Source: Planctomycetaceae bacterium (GTDB lineage Bacteria; Planctomycetota; Planctomycetia; Planctomycetales; Planctomycetaceae). From it: a DNA stretch of 52,486 nt. Location of the stretch: contig CANJQC010000022.1 in the NCBI GenBank assembly GCA_947476295.1, positions 1 through 52,486 of the forward strand. Reading direction: 5' to 3'. The position numbers were made by a program, and so were the translations under genes. The first letter of the stretch is position 1, and the number at the start of each line of letters is the position of its first letter. Shown piece after piece: positions 1-9,026 of this stretch. The notes under the pieces are model-generated. The model did no database searches and was not told the DNA's origin. It saw only the letters and a list, made by a program, of their open reading frames with translations.

Positions 1-150
1 GCCGATTTTTCGGACCGCTCGACGATCGTCGAGTCGATGCGGTAAGCTTAGGTCGTGTCTTAAGTCACCATAAGGGGTACCTGTTGCCAGCGTTTCAAAA
101 TCCAAACCTCATTTCAGGACGCGCACTAGTCAGTGGTTCTTGAGACTCGT

Positions 151-720
151 CTACACAGCAGCGATCGCAAAGATGCACAGGATGCCGATCCAGATGATGC
201 CGAGCGCATGCCAGCACCAGCCGGCGAATGTGACGCCCCAGTAGTATTCGTGGTCGTAGCGATCGGCAAAGGCTGAGAGCGTGACCCACAGAAGTATGGA
301 CTGCGCAACAAGGAAATGCATGGCGTGAATTGCCGCGAACATAATCACCATGCTGTGGATACTGGTCTGCATTTCCAGCTGCGGCGATATCGACTTGATC
401 AGTGCCCACATTCCGTACGACTGCACGGACACAAACAGCACGGCCGCGCCCAATGCTACCAACAACGACGTGCGAAACCGACGCTGGCGTTCCAGACGGA
501 CATTCGCGTGCGCGTCGTGCAGGCACCAGCTTCCGATCGCCAGAAAGATCGTCCCGAACTGGAACGCAGCGGGAAGTCGCAGCTTTTCCGTCGGCTCCGG
601 ATGCCGGAAGATAAGTCCCAGCGACAAGCCCAGCAACATGATTACGCCGCATTGAAAGCCCGTCGCCAGAAAAAATCGACGCGCCAGCGATGCGTGAGTC
701 TGGTCCCACCGATTTGACAT
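151..720 (-). CDS. Cytochrome c oxidase subunit III-like membrane protein
   Basis: Predicted 189-residue integral membrane protein of the heme-copper oxidase subunit III type, a non-catalytic subunit of a terminal oxidase in the cytoplasmic membrane. Five hydrophobic spans are visible, at about residues 15-37, 52-68, 84-110, 121-150 and 160-186, with His in several helices, including the run of His and Met around IHAMHF. This is short for subunit III and suits the five-helix caa3/bo3 kind. The frame stays open upstream to 906, but that extension is Pro/Arg-rich and unlike the family, so the start at 720 (MSNRWDQ) is chosen. Oxidase subunits I and II are not in the window; they may lie beyond position 1. 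It is divergent from the peroxidase gene, with a 168-bp gap. Family call from fold pattern only. Confidence 0.7.
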   Translation of the reverse strand: MSNRWDQTHASLARRFFLATGFQCGVIMLLGLSLGLIFRHPEPTEKLRLPAAFQFGTIFLAIGSWCLHDAHANVRLERQRRFRTSLLVALGAAVLFVSVQSYGMWALIKSISPQLEMQTSIHSMVIMFAAIHAMHFLVAQSILLWVTLSAFADRYDHEYYWGVTFAGWCWHALGIIWIGILCIFAIAAV

Positions 721-888
721 GGATCGTCGTGAACTCCTAGTCAGGACTTGCCTATTCGACGCTGATGGTAACAATAGCGTCGGAATACGGCGATGCAACG
801 GCACCGGATCTGGAAAACGGATCTCCGTCTTTTTGTGTAGTGTTCCGGCTGCTGGTCGTCCTGACAAGGTTTTCTCAAGGAAAAACAA

Positions 889-1437
889 ATGCGGAAATTC
901 TGGCAAACTCTGGTTCTTGGAATGGTCTGTGTGGCAGGAACAACTTCAATGGCGGCTGATTCAATTCACGAATTCAAGATGAAAGACATTGAAGGCAAGG
1001 AAGTCGAACTGTCAGAGTACAAGGGTAAAGTGCTGCTGGTCGTGAACGTTGCCAGCAAGTGCGGTGCGACGCCTCAGTATGAACAGCTTCAGGCACTACA
1101 GGATAAGTACAGCGAAAAAGGTCTCGTGGTGGTTGGTGTTCCGTGCAATCAGTTTGGCGGTCAGGAACCGGGAACTGAAAAAGACATCCAGAAGTTCTGC
1201 ACCGACAAATACAAAGTCACTTTTCCGATGATGAGCAAAGTGGATGTGAACGGTGAAAAACAGGCTCCCTTGTACAAGTTTCTTAAGACACATGCAGAAA
1301 GCAAAGATGACGTAAAATGGAACTTTGAAAAATTCGTTATCAGCAAGGATGGTTCTGTCGTCGGTCGATTCGGCACAAAGACAAAGCCGGACGCCGATGA
1401 AGTCGTCAGCGTCATAGAATCCGAACTGAAGAAGTAA
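889..1437 (+). CDS. Glutathione peroxidase family protein, exported
   Basis: Thiol peroxidase of the glutathione peroxidase family (182 aa), reducing H2O2 or lipid hydroperoxides. Residues 1-22 form a signal peptide ending near AGTTSMAA, so it probably acts outside the cytoplasmic membrane. The catalytic tetrad is visible: Cys58 in NVASKCG, Gln92 in the NQFGGQEPG motif, and Trp144-Asn145 in KWNFEKF. Cys104 in QKFCTDKY sits where the resolving Cys of thioredoxin-dependent bacterial and plant enzymes lies, so thioredoxin rather than glutathione is the likely reductant. The peroxidatic residue is Cys, not selenocysteine. The start is supported by AAGGA about 8 nt upstream. Single gene, followed by a strong terminator. 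Confidence 0.93.
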   Translation: MRKFWQTLVLGMVCVAGTTSMAADSIHEFKMKDIEGKEVELSEYKGKVLLVVNVASKCGATPQYEQLQALQDKYSEKGLVVVGVPCNQFGGQEPGTEKDIQKFCTDKYKVTFPMMSKVDVNGEKQAPLYKFLKTHAESKDDVKWNFEKFVISKDGSVVGRFGTKTKPDADEVVSVIESELKK

Positions 1438-1500
1438 TCAATGTGAATAGTTGATTGTTTAACGGCAAGCCGCAGGCGACTGTGTGTTGCGACTCATTGA

Positions 1501-1540
1501 AAACGCCAGCGAGCTGAATGTCTCGCTGGCGTTTCTTTGT
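1501..1540 (+). terminator. Rho-independent terminator after the peroxidase gene
   Basis: A perfect 13-bp stem (1501-1513 with 1522-1534) and an 8-nt loop are followed by a T-rich tract. It lies 63 bp past the peroxidase stop codon. Confidence 0.9.
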
Positions 1541-1577
1541 TTGTTGTTGATGTTCCTGGCTGCGATTCCGTAGCTTG

Positions 1578-1690
1578 GACATTCATGTCCGAGGCGTTCA
1601 CCAGACAACGGTCCATTGCCGAAAAACTTTCGATGCACAAGAGTCTTCGCTTCGACAGTGTTTCATGGCCATGCGACGGACATGAATGTC
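1578..1690. repeat. Inverted-repeat element (family E)
   Basis: The 14-bp arm GACATTCATGTCCG at 1578-1591 recurs as its exact reverse complement at 1677-1690, with an 85-bp spacer. The open frame of the next gene runs through this element, but the encoded peptide is unlike a protein N-terminus. I treat it as non-coding and as a reason to place the downstream start at 1735. Confidence 0.6.
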
Positions 1691-1734
1691 TACAAACAGT
1701 TCATCGCCAGACAATGCTGCAGGAAACACGTTCG

Positions 1735-3900
1735 ATGACCAGCCGACGATTCTGGATCGCCGCATCAATGATCACTTTGGCATCTGTGACAATGATCCTC
1801 GTTGCCGTGACAAGCCTGCAAACTGCGGATGTGACATGGTGGGGGCTGATGGCGGCAGCAGTGACTGGGCAGAGCAGCCTCATATGGCTTTGGCCGCGGC
1901 GGCACGTTCACGATCCGGAAGTTGTGGCATTGCGGGCAAAGTTGACGATCGAACAGAATCAACGGTTCGAACAGCAGAAAGAGTTTGATCGCGTCCGACA
2001 GGCTCTGCAAACCGAACTGGAATTCCGCCAGGCACGACTCGAAGAACGAGAACGCGATCTGGCGTCGCGATTTGCCCGGTTCCATGAATTCCTAGAATAC
2101 CCGCTGGAGAATGTGCATGCGGAAAAGTCGTCGGGACAGCTTCAGAAGCTCAGCGAACAGGATCGCAGCGTTCGGCAACTTCTGGAAGCAGAAGCCGAAC
2201 GAGTCTACGAAAAGATTCGCCGCAATGGCTACACGGTCAGCAACAAAGTGGATGTGAATGCGATCCGCGATGAAACCCTGCAACTCATTCAGCGTGTGGC
2301 AAAAATCTACAATCCGCACAGCCAGAATCCGCTGCTGGAAACCAGCTTTGATCAATTGGCTCGCGCCGCCAGCCGCGTCTGCCTGCATGTGCTTGTGTTG
2401 CTTGAGCAACTTCCCGTCAGCGTGCAGCACTACAACGCCAACAAACTGTACGGCTACATGCAGAAAGCAATCGCAAGCTACGGTGTTTATCAAAAAGCAT
2501 CGCCGTGGTTTTCGTATCTTTCGCGAGGACTGTATGCCGGACGACTGCTGTCAGCGTCAAACCCTGCGACATTGGGAGCGTGGTGGCTGGCAACGGAACT
2601 TGGCAAAGTCGGGGCTCAGAAAGTCATTGAAAATGTGGTCGATCGTCAGGCGATTGCGACGCTCCATGATCTGGTCACCGTGATCGGGGTAGAAGTTGCC
2701 GGAATCTATGGCACCGGATTTCGGCAGCGCGATGCCGGCTGGATTCTGGGAGCGGAACTTGCGGAATTGATTCACTGTTTTCCAATGTCCGGAGAAAGCC
2801 TGCGCAACGGCTTACGACAGATTACCGCGTTACCTCTCCGCAGTGAGTACGATCGAGTCTATCTTTATCGCTGCCTTGCCGATCACCGATCCGTCGGCCT
2901 GCAACTGGCAGACCCCGCGATGTTGAATCGAGAAGAACGAGAAGCCATCGCCAAACATCTAGAAACTTTCTTCACCAGTCATATCCACGGCGCGACCGAA
3001 TCCAGTCTGAAGAAATGGCGTGAAGGATTCGAGCAGCGTTTTGATCTGCGACTGACGCTAGAAGGAATTCGCACGACGAAATCCGATTCGGAACAGAACG
3101 AACAGCAAACGGCCCTCAGATCATTGGCCGAATTCCTGCAGTCCGTTGCCGGACTTTCGGTCACCGCAGCGATCCAGGCACTCGACGGCCTGCAAGTATC
3201 GACTCGAATCCCTGCATCCGAGCGTCCGGGCATGATCGCAGCAGCGTGTCGCGCCGCAGCGGGTAAGCCTTTCGAGCCGCCATCTCTGGATCCCGGCGCG
3301 GAGATCATGAACGACTTTCTGCGAGACATTGCCACCTGCTGCACAATTACTGAACGACCGAATGAACATGTTGAACAACTGGCCAGTGAAGTCAGCCACT
3401 ACTTTCGCCGTCCGGCTCAGGACATGCCGAACCTGCTTGAAGCAGCATGGCGATCCCGCGTGAAACGGCATTCGTCCAATCCGACGGCCTGTGATCACCT
3501 CAGCGACGGTGTCGCGCGGGCCTTTCTTGAAATGCGGCAGGACGGTGAAATTCTGGTGTTTTGTTACGGTGACCTCAGCCGCATGGTGGGCGAATCCGAG
3601 GAGGCCTTGCCGAATTCCTGGTTGATGGGTTTGGAACGAACGGACCACTCGTGTCGCCGCGCCATCGTAACGGAATGCGGTCGTGAACCAAGAATTTTGT
3701 GGGAATCCGCCTGCCCGCTGAAGACCACCCGAACGCGGGGAATGTTTCTGGATGATGCCGGAATCGCTGGTGGCCAGTGGCTTGAGTCAACCGTCGCAAA
3801 TGGGCTGAAGGGCGATCTGGTGGTTTCCGGGAGCCTGCGTGGCGGACGTTTTCGCAGCTCTTTCAAGGATTTACTGGCATTCTCTGAACCACTGCCATGA
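1735..3900 (+). CDS. Unknown membrane-anchored coiled-coil protein
   Basis: Not recognised. A 721-residue protein starting at MTSRRFWIAAS. The start follows AGGAA at suitable spacing; the frame is open back to 1537, but that part overlaps an inverted repeat. Two hydrophobic spans (about residues 5-27 and 34-53) form an N-terminal hairpin anchor. They are followed by a Glu/Arg/Gln-rich coiled coil (about 65-125) and then a long, mostly helical soluble region without a motif I can name. It contains a region with mixed Ala/Gly and aromatic residues (around YLSRGLYAGRLLSAS) that could be a membrane-interacting segment. Single gene, no operon partner. Function cannot be assigned from sequence. Confidence 0.75.
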   Translation: MTSRRFWIAASMITLASVTMILVAVTSLQTADVTWWGLMAAAVTGQSSLIWLWPRRHVHDPEVVALRAKLTIEQNQRFEQQKEFDRVRQALQTELEFRQARLEERERDLASRFARFHEFLEYPLENVHAEKSSGQLQKLSEQDRSVRQLLEAEAERVYEKIRRNGYTVSNKVDVNAIRDETLQLIQRVAKIYNPHSQNPLLETSFDQLARAASRVCLHVLVLLEQLPVSVQHYNANKLYGYMQKAIASYGVYQKASPWFSYLSRGLYAGRLLSASNPATLGAWWLATELGKVGAQKVIENVVDRQAIATLHDLVTVIGVEVAGIYGTGFRQRDAGWILGAELAELIHCFPMSGESLRNGLRQITALPLRSEYDRVYLYRCLADHRSVGLQLADPAMLNREEREAIAKHLETFFTSHIHGATESSLKKWREGFEQRFDLRLTLEGIRTTKSDSEQNEQQTALRSLAEFLQSVAGLSVTAAIQALDGLQVSTRIPASERPGMIAAACRAAAGKPFEPPSLDPGAEIMNDFLRDIATCCTITERPNEHVEQLASEVSHYFRRPAQDMPNLLEAAWRSRVKRHSSNPTACDHLSDGVARAFLEMRQDGEILVFCYGDLSRMVGESEEALPNSWLMGLERTDHSCRRAIVTECGREPRILWESACPLKTTRTRGMFLDDAGIAGGQWLESTVANGLKGDLVVSGSLRGGRFRSSFKDLLAFSEPLP

Positions 3901-4053
3901 AAACAGATTATTCCCGGGCCTGAAAATTTGGAATCATCGATCCAACTTACCCAGTCCAGAAGTCGATAACGTCAGAACGCGTGATGGCCGTTGCGTGGCT
4001 GTAAGTTGTTTTTTGACAAGCCTTTATCGGCAATCTTTGCCGGTGCGTTCGTC

Positions 4054-4083
4054 TTGACAATGCCCCCGCAGAAGCCGTACCTT
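4054..4083 (+). promoter_or_regulatory. Possible sigma70-type promoter for the aminotransferase gene
   Basis: TTGACA (4054-4059) and TACCTT (4078-4083) are separated by 18 bp, 60 bp before the chosen start at 4143. The -35 match is perfect, the -10 weak. Confidence 0.3.
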
Positions 4084-4142
4084 CCGACTAGAAATCAGGC
4101 CGAGCCTGAGATATTGAACTTTAGCAGCGAATGGAGTCGCTC

Positions 4143-5360
4143 ATGTCCGTCAGTCAACAGCACACTCATTCTGCAGAATCGTCTCAGTCGATTCCCTTCA
4201 TCGATTTGGTGGCTCAATACCAGACGATCCGAAGTGAAGTGCGCGAAGCCGTCGATCGATGCTTCGAAATGCAACACTTTATTCTGGGTGATGAAGTCGC
4301 GCTGCTGGAACAGGAAATTGCGGCCTACTGTGATTCAAGATATGCCATCGGCTGTGCCTCCGGAACAGATGCGCTCATCCTCGCACTGCTGGCCGCTGGC
4401 GTGAAGCCGGGTGATGAAGTCATCACAAGCCCGTTCACTTTCTTTGCTTCAGCCGGTGCCATTCATCGCGTTGGCGCGATTCCGGTGCTGGTGGATATCG
4501 AACCGGAAAGTTTCAATATCTGCCCGGAACAGGTCGAGCGTGCGATCACCTCGAAGACATCGGCCATAATGCCGGTTCACATCTTTGGTCAGTGTGCCGA
4601 GATGGAACCTCTGTGGCGATTGTCGGCAGCGCACGGCATTCCAATTATTGAAGATGCTGCTCAGGCGATCGGTGCTGAATACCAAGGTCGCCGCACGGGT
4701 GTGCTGGGTTCCATCGGCTGTTTCAGCTTCTTCCCGACCAAAAATCTTGGCGGTGCTGGTGACGGCGGCATCATGACAACCGACAGTCCCGAAATTGCAG
4801 AACGTCTGAAGCGTCTGCGAGTCCACGGTGACAAGGGCGGATACAACCACGTTGAAGTGGGTTTCAACAGCCGTCTGGATGCGCTGCAGGCAGCCGTGCT
4901 GCGAGTAAAACTGCGTCATCTGGATTCCTGGACGGCAGGACGCGCTCGCAATGCGGCTCGATATGAAGAACTCATTTCCGCCAGCGGACTGACGGATACG
5001 ATCACGCTGCCAGCGGTGTTGCCCGATCGTCGCCACGTGTTCAACCAGTTCACCACACGCATCACCGGCGGACGCCGCGCCGACGTGATCAAATCGATGA
5101 AAGAACAGCAGATCGGGTGCGCGGTGTACTATCCGATACCCCTGCATCTGCAGGAATGCTTTGCGTACCTTGGCTATCAGAGGGGTGATCTGCCGGAAGC
5201 GGAACGAGCGTCTGTGGAGGTGCTTTCTCTTCCGATCTACACAGAACTGCCCGAAGCCCATCTGGACCGGATTGTCGAAGGGCTGTGTAACGCGCTTGGG
5301 CGCCGGTCGGCGATTGCATTCCCAATAGCCGCCCCGATCCTGCAACGTCGCGCCGCCTGA
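4143..5360 (+). CDS. DegT/DnrJ/EryC1/StrS family sugar aminotransferase
   Basis: PLP-dependent aminotransferase (405 aa) that converts a keto group on a nucleotide sugar to an amine, most like the WbpE/WlbC and DegT enzymes used for surface polysaccharides. Seen in the sequence: substrate and cofactor motifs GCASGTDAL and DEVITSPFTF, Asp171 in IEDAAQ (pyridine N contact), and the Schiff-base Lys200 in FFPTKNLGG. The C-terminal part carries the typical GCAVYYPIPLHLQ stretch. Start at 4143 is preferred because GGAG sits 7 nt upstream; an in-frame ATG at 4131 would use no clear ribosome site. A sugar transferase lies far away at 40.8 kb; no polysaccharide operon is adjacent. The exact sugar is not predictable. 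Confidence 0.9.
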   Translation: MSVSQQHTHSAESSQSIPFIDLVAQYQTIRSEVREAVDRCFEMQHFILGDEVALLEQEIAAYCDSRYAIGCASGTDALILALLAAGVKPGDEVITSPFTFFASAGAIHRVGAIPVLVDIEPESFNICPEQVERAITSKTSAIMPVHIFGQCAEMEPLWRLSAAHGIPIIEDAAQAIGAEYQGRRTGVLGSIGCFSFFPTKNLGGAGDGGIMTTDSPEIAERLKRLRVHGDKGGYNHVEVGFNSRLDALQAAVLRVKLRHLDSWTAGRARNAARYEELISASGLTDTITLPAVLPDRRHVFNQFTTRITGGRRADVIKSMKEQQIGCAVYYPIPLHLQECFAYLGYQRGDLPEAERASVEVLSLPIYTELPEAHLDRIVEGLCNALGRRSAIAFPIAAPILQRRAA

Positions 5361-5454
5361 TTTTTTCTCAAGATCGAACCTGTCCGCCCGCTTTGTGTCT
5401 GTTCGCAATGCGTCGTCGTTGACACAGCCTGCGGTTCACCATAGCATCCGCCCC

Positions 5455-5541
5455 GGAGAGATGGCAGAGCGGCCGATCGCACCGGTCTTGAAAACCGGAG
5501 TACCCGCAAGGGTACCCAGGGTTCGAATCCCTGTCTCTCCG
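5455..5541 (+). tRNA. tRNA-Ser(UGA)
   Basis: An 87-nt class II tRNA. A 7-bp acceptor stem pairs 5455-5461 with 5534-5540, discriminator G at 5541. The anticodon stem CCGGT/ACCGG encloses loop CTTGAAA with anticodon TGA at 5489-5491. A long variable arm (GTACCC-GCAA-GGGTAC) and GGTTCGAATCC T-arm are present. CCA is not encoded. The anticodon is UGA, so this is serine, not selenocysteine (UCA). Confidence 0.97.
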
Positions 5542-5577
5542 CTTCACAAGTGGATTGAATTCCCAGCGAATTCCGCC

Positions 5578-5606
5578 AGAAACCCCGTCTTTGACGGGGT
5601 TTCTTT
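5578..5606 (+). terminator. Rho-independent terminator after tRNA-Ser
   Basis: A 12-bp stem (5578-5589 with 5593-5604) with a TTT loop, starting 37 bp past the tRNA and running into a short T tract. Confidence 0.9.
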
Positions 5607-5660
5607 GCGTTGACGGGGTCACCAAAACGCGCGTTAATCTGGGCTGTTTCAGTGCAAACT

Positions 5661-5734
5661 GATGCAAAGCGATGCAGATTGATGCGAACTGTACGGCACC
5701 TGGTTCGGCACCTCTCGGCACCACTGTCGGCACC
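5661..5734. repeat. Short direct repeats downstream of tRNA-Ser
   Basis: Two sets of short repeats lie side by side. GATGC-starting 10-mers occur at 5661, 5671 and 5681, and CGGCACC occurs four times at 5694, 5706, 5716 and 5728 (spacing 12, 10, 12). There is no open frame of interest around them. Close to helical phasing, they could be protein-binding repeats, for example of a lost integrase, but no integrase gene is visible. Confidence 0.5.
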
Positions 5735-5985
5735 TTTTCAGGGCCATTTCTCACGCCAACGGATCAGCACCGGATTAAGAAACCGGTGCACTTCGATGGG
5801 CAGAATACCATCGGACCGACATGACAAATGGGTAAATGCCAAATGATCTTTGGGGCGCCCCAGGGAACGACTCCGCTCGTCAGCGATCGAGATTCGCCGC
5901 GGAGGTGGCGATCACTTCGGTCATTTGCCGACAGACAGTTTCATGACTCATGACGGTTAAACCTGAGTCACTAACGACATCGGAA

Positions 5986-6298
5986 TATCTGTCGCCAGTT
6001 TTGCCAAATCAACCGGATTCTGGCGATCGCGGGCATGGCCAGAAAGCCACTGCCATCCCTGGAGATCGCTGATCGAATGATTCAAGTGGTGCCTGCCATC
6101 ACTGGACTGATTGATCGACTGGAAAAGCAAGAGCTTGTCACGCGTCGACGGTGTGAAGAAGACCGCCGAGTCGTGTACGTGGAAATTACGGCTCAGGCGT
6201 TGAAGATTCTCGCCGAACTGGACCAACCGCTGGAGGAATTGCATATGCAACTGTTGGCGAACATGAACAAAAGCGAATTGACTCAGGCGGCCGAAGTT
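5986..6298 (+). pseudogene. MarR-family regulator, broken remnant
   Basis: The translated stretch from about 5996 (QFCQINRILAIAG, then LPSLEIADRM and VPAITGLIDRLEKQ) followed by EEDRRVVYVEIT matches the winged-helix core of MarR regulators, including the DRR wing motif. The N-terminal dimerisation helix is missing, and the residues preceding the core (LSP) lie in another frame, overlapping by two bases near 5996. The ATG at 6035 would start inside the DNA-binding domain. The C-terminus ends early, near 6298. MarR genes often sit upstream of pirin genes, which is the arrangement here. I infer a decayed regulator of the following gene. Confidence 0.65.
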
Positions 6299-6368
6299 GG
6301 CTACCGATTTTTTTACCCACTTACTTTATCAATCAACTATTCACATAGAATGTACAGAAGTTCCGAAG

Positions 6369-7067
6369 ATGATCACTATTCGAAAAGCAAACGAACGGGG
6401 CCACGCGGATCATGGCTGGCTGAATTCTTACCACACGTTTTCATTCGCCGGATATCGCGACCCTCAGCACATGGACTTTCGATCTCTACGAGTAATGAAT
6501 GAGGACCGAGTTGCGGCCAGTCAGGGGTTCGGTACGCACGGCCACAGTGACATGGAAATAGTTTCTTACGTCCTCGAAGGTGCGCTCGAACACAAGGATT
6601 CGATGGGCAACGGAGAAGTTCTCAAGCCCGGCGAGTTTCAGAGAATCACCGCCGGGACAGGCATCACTCACAGTGAATTCAATGGGTCCGACTCACAGAC
6701 AACACACTTCTACCAAATCTGGCTGCTTCCCGAACGCAAAGGTATTGAGCCCAGCTATGAACAGAAGTCGTTTGATTCTGCCGAACGCATCAATCGCTGG
6801 CAACTGGTCGCATCACGCGATGCTGCCTCCGGTTCACTGCTAATTCATCAGGACGCTCGGATTTATTTATTGGATCTCGAACAAGGCAAATCGATTGAGC
6901 AAACACTGCCCGTCGATCGGCATGCATGGATTCAGGTGCTACGTGGATCGGTGAGTCTGAATGGCGAAAAGCTAACGGCAGGCGATGGTGTCGCAGTAAG
7001 TGACGAAACTCAACTGCATTTCGAAGCCTCGACAAATGCCGAGATCATGCTGTTTGATCTTGCCTAA
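6369..7067 (+). CDS. Pirin family protein (YhhW-like bicupin)
   Basis: A 232-residue cytosolic bicupin of the pirin family; characterised members such as YhhW bind a metal and can oxidise quercetin. The N-terminal cupin has the family pattern RKANERGHADHGWLNSYHTFSF in pieces, the metal site THGHSDME (two His) and [12 protein letters not shown] (His and Glu), so all four metal ligands are present. The C-terminal cupin (about 130-232) is typical and has no metal site. Start at 6369 is chosen because the family begins MITIRKA; the longer frame from 6297 is the end of the MarR remnant. The physiological substrate is unknown. Confidence 0.9.
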   Translation: MITIRKANERGHADHGWLNSYHTFSFAGYRDPQHMDFRSLRVMNEDRVAASQGFGTHGHSDMEIVSYVLEGALEHKDSMGNGEVLKPGEFQRITAGTGITHSEFNGSDSQTTHFYQIWLLPERKGIEPSYEQKSFDSAERINRWQLVASRDAASGSLLIHQDARIYLLDLEQGKSIEQTLPVDRHAWIQVLRGSVSLNGEKLTAGDGVAVSDETQLHFEASTNAEIMLFDLA

Positions 7068-7147
7068 TCAAGGCAGAGCCCTTGAACCATTCGTAAACGA
7101 CTACTCGGGATAGGGACCGAGAGTCCATTTCAATCAGGAGTTTTTTC

Positions 7148-7666
7148 ATGGACACGACTCGACGCAACTTTATTCGACTGACGGCAGCAGGACTTTTACA
7201 TGTCTCCGTCACGCCATTCCTGGAGGCCGAAGAGAACGATGGGATCAGCCTGATTCGTAAAGCAGCCGAGCGAGGGCATACTGACCTCGGCTGGCTGATA
7301 AGTTATCACTCCTTTTCGTTTGCGGACTACTACGATCAGCGGCACATGGGATTCCGATCGCTGCGCGTCATCAACGATGACCGCATTGCCGCCGGGCGCG
7401 GCTTCCCGACTCACCCGCACCGCGACATGGAGATCATCTCGTACGTCATGGAAGGGGCGCTGCAGCACAAGGACAGCACTGGGCGCGGAGCCGTCATCAC
7501 TCCCGACGATATTCAGATGATGTCCGCTGGAACGGGGATTACTCACAGCGAATACGTGGCCGCTTTCTTCGCATATCAACTTTTCCCGCTTCAGAACAAA
7601 CGGACACGACTCAATCATGACTTACAGCAAAATAGACAGATGAGAACGCACTTGCCAATGGACTGA
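7148..7666 (+). pseudogene. Tat-exported pirin-like protein, truncated
   Basis: Residues 1-30 are a Tat signal ([12 protein letters not shown]). They are followed by a pirin N-terminal cupin with a complete metal site (THPHRDME and [11 protein letters not shown]). The similarity stops right after SEY (about codon 137). The last 35 residues are unrelated, and the whole C-terminal cupin (about 100 aa) is absent. It is a paralogue of the preceding gene and begins after a good ribosome site (CAGGAG). Either a gene cut at its 3' end or a one-cupin exported variant; the abrupt loss of homology favours truncation. Confidence 0.65.
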
Positions 7667-7802
7667 GCGGAAGAATCGACAGCATAAAGAATTCATTGAT
7701 TTCCATTGTGCTACGCCGCTGTGGGAACTGGCCAGTTGACTGTAATCGGCCGCAGTGACGACCACGAGGATGTCACTACGAATTGACTCAGGAGGTTGAA
7801 CT

Positions 7803-8990
7803 TCACTTTCGGACTGCCGCGCGGAGATCGGGTTCCTCGGATTCACCTGTCAGCAGAGTCAGATAGTTCTTCCAGGCGTAAACCCGATCGCGCTGCCTGC
7901 CTGTGGTCTCGAACAGGATCTTTGCTTTTCTCAACGATTCAATGGCCTTTGTCGCTGTTGGCTTCGTGGTTTTCAGGATCTTCATGACCCGCCCCAGAGT
8001 GACAATCGGATGGCTCGGCAATTGATCCAGCAGGCGAATCGCAGAAATCGTTACGCCGGACTGATTCAGGAGCTGCTGCCGGTCTCGTGACAGCAACGAA
8101 TGCAACTTCTCCGCCGTGTTCACACCGTCATCTGCCGCCTCTCGAACGCATTCGAGGAAGAAAGCGGTCCAGCCCTCCCAATCACCATCGGTGCGGACGG
8201 CGGATAACCTTGTGTAGTACTCGTCGCGATGTCGCTTCAAGGCAAGGCTCAAATATAACAGAGGCGCGTCAAGCAGGCCCCAGTGCTCCACAAGCAGCGT
8301 CACGAGGAGCCTTCCAATACGACCATTTCCATCAAGAAACGGATGGATTGTTTCAAATTGCACGTGGGCTAGTCCTGCGCGCACAAGCGGAGGAAGAGGA
8401 TCTTCCATGTGCAGCCACCTGTCCAGAGCGGCGAGAGCACCTGGGACTTCATCGGCCGGTGGCGGTACATACCTGGCGTTGCCGGGGCGAGTGCCTCCAA
8501 TCCAGTTCTGTGAACTCCGAATTTCGCCCGGTCGCTTGTCCGCACCTCGTACGCCTTTCATCAGACGCTTGTGTGCTTCACACAAAAGCCGAGTGCTCAG
8601 CGGCAGTCCCCTGGGCCGTGCGATCTCGTGACGAGCGTAGCTGATCGCATCAATGAAGTTGCAGACCTCATGAACGTCGTCAGGGCGGTCTGTCTTCTGT
8701 GTCGCCTCGAACTCAAGCACATCCCGGATCGTTGCCTGAGTCCCTTCGATCTGTGATGAGATCACGGCCTCCTTACGAACGAATCCATAAATGAACCAGT
8801 CACTGCTGGGTACCATCTTGCCGGCGACAGCGAGTCGTCCCACTGCAATATTGGCCTTGGATAACAGAATCTGAAGTGTTTCGTGGAGTATCAGTGGGGG
8901 ATCGACCGGGGGCAGCGGCCTCGGAATGAACGCACGTACTTCCTCCCCGCTGACTCTTGCTGCGCGGTAATCTCCGGTGATTCTATTCAT
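7803..8990 (-). CDS. Fic/DOC family AMP-transferase with C-terminal winged helix
   Basis: A 395-residue Fic protein that would transfer AMP (or another nucleotide) to a hydroxyl of a target protein. The active-site loop HPFLDGNGRIGR is intact (His216, Asp220, Asn222, Arg224, Arg227). An N-terminal inhibitory helix carries the SxxxEG signature at Ser78-Glu82-Gly83, making it an autoinhibited class II Fic. Residues 1-75 are the Fic_N region, and about 305-380 resemble a winged helix (TLGRVMKILKTTKPTATKAI), so it may bind DNA and control itself. No antitoxin gene lies beside it. It is inserted between a truncated pirin and a 5'-truncated hydrolase gene, consistent with arrival by transfer. Confidence 0.92.
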   Translation of the reverse strand: MNRITGDYRAARVSGEEVRAFIPRPLPPVDPPLILHETLQILLSKANIAVGRLAVAGKMVPSSDWFIYGFVRKEAVISSQIEGTQATIRDVLEFEATQKTDRPDDVHEVCNFIDAISYARHEIARPRGLPLSTRLLCEAHKRLMKGVRGADKRPGEIRSSQNWIGGTRPGNARYVPPPADEVPGALAALDRWLHMEDPLPPLVRAGLAHVQFETIHPFLDGNGRIGRLLVTLLVEHWGLLDAPLLYLSLALKRHRDEYYTRLSAVRTDGDWEGWTAFFLECVREAADDGVNTAEKLHSLLSRDRQQLLNQSGVTISAIRLLDQLPSHPIVTLGRVMKILKTTKPTATKAIESLRKAKILFETTGRQRDRVYAWKNYLTLLTGESEEPDLRAAVRK

Positions 8991-9026
8991 TGCTGGTCAA
9001 CCCGCCTTTCCTGAGGGGACTTATTA

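Noticed and set aside
1-45. A 14-codon frame from the window edge ending in TAA, perhaps the end of a gene.
   Set aside because: Too short to tell from chance.
889-1437. Glutathione peroxidase as a second selenoprotein.
   Set aside because: The peroxidatic residue at codon 58 is a Cys codon, and the resolving Cys of Cys-type enzymes is present.
1537-1734. N-terminal extension of the 1735-3900 gene.
   Set aside because: It overlaps the terminator tail and an inverted repeat, and the peptide is unlike a protein N-terminus.
4449-5408. Long minus-strand frame opposite the DegT aminotransferase.
   Set aside because: Shadow of the real gene; the translation has no family pattern.
5455-5541. The TGA anticodon tRNA near a candidate selenoprotein could be taken for tRNA-Sec.
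   Set aside because: The anticodon is UGA (reads UCA serine codons); tRNA-Sec needs UCA. Acceptor stem has 7 bp, not the 8 bp of bacterial tRNA-Sec.
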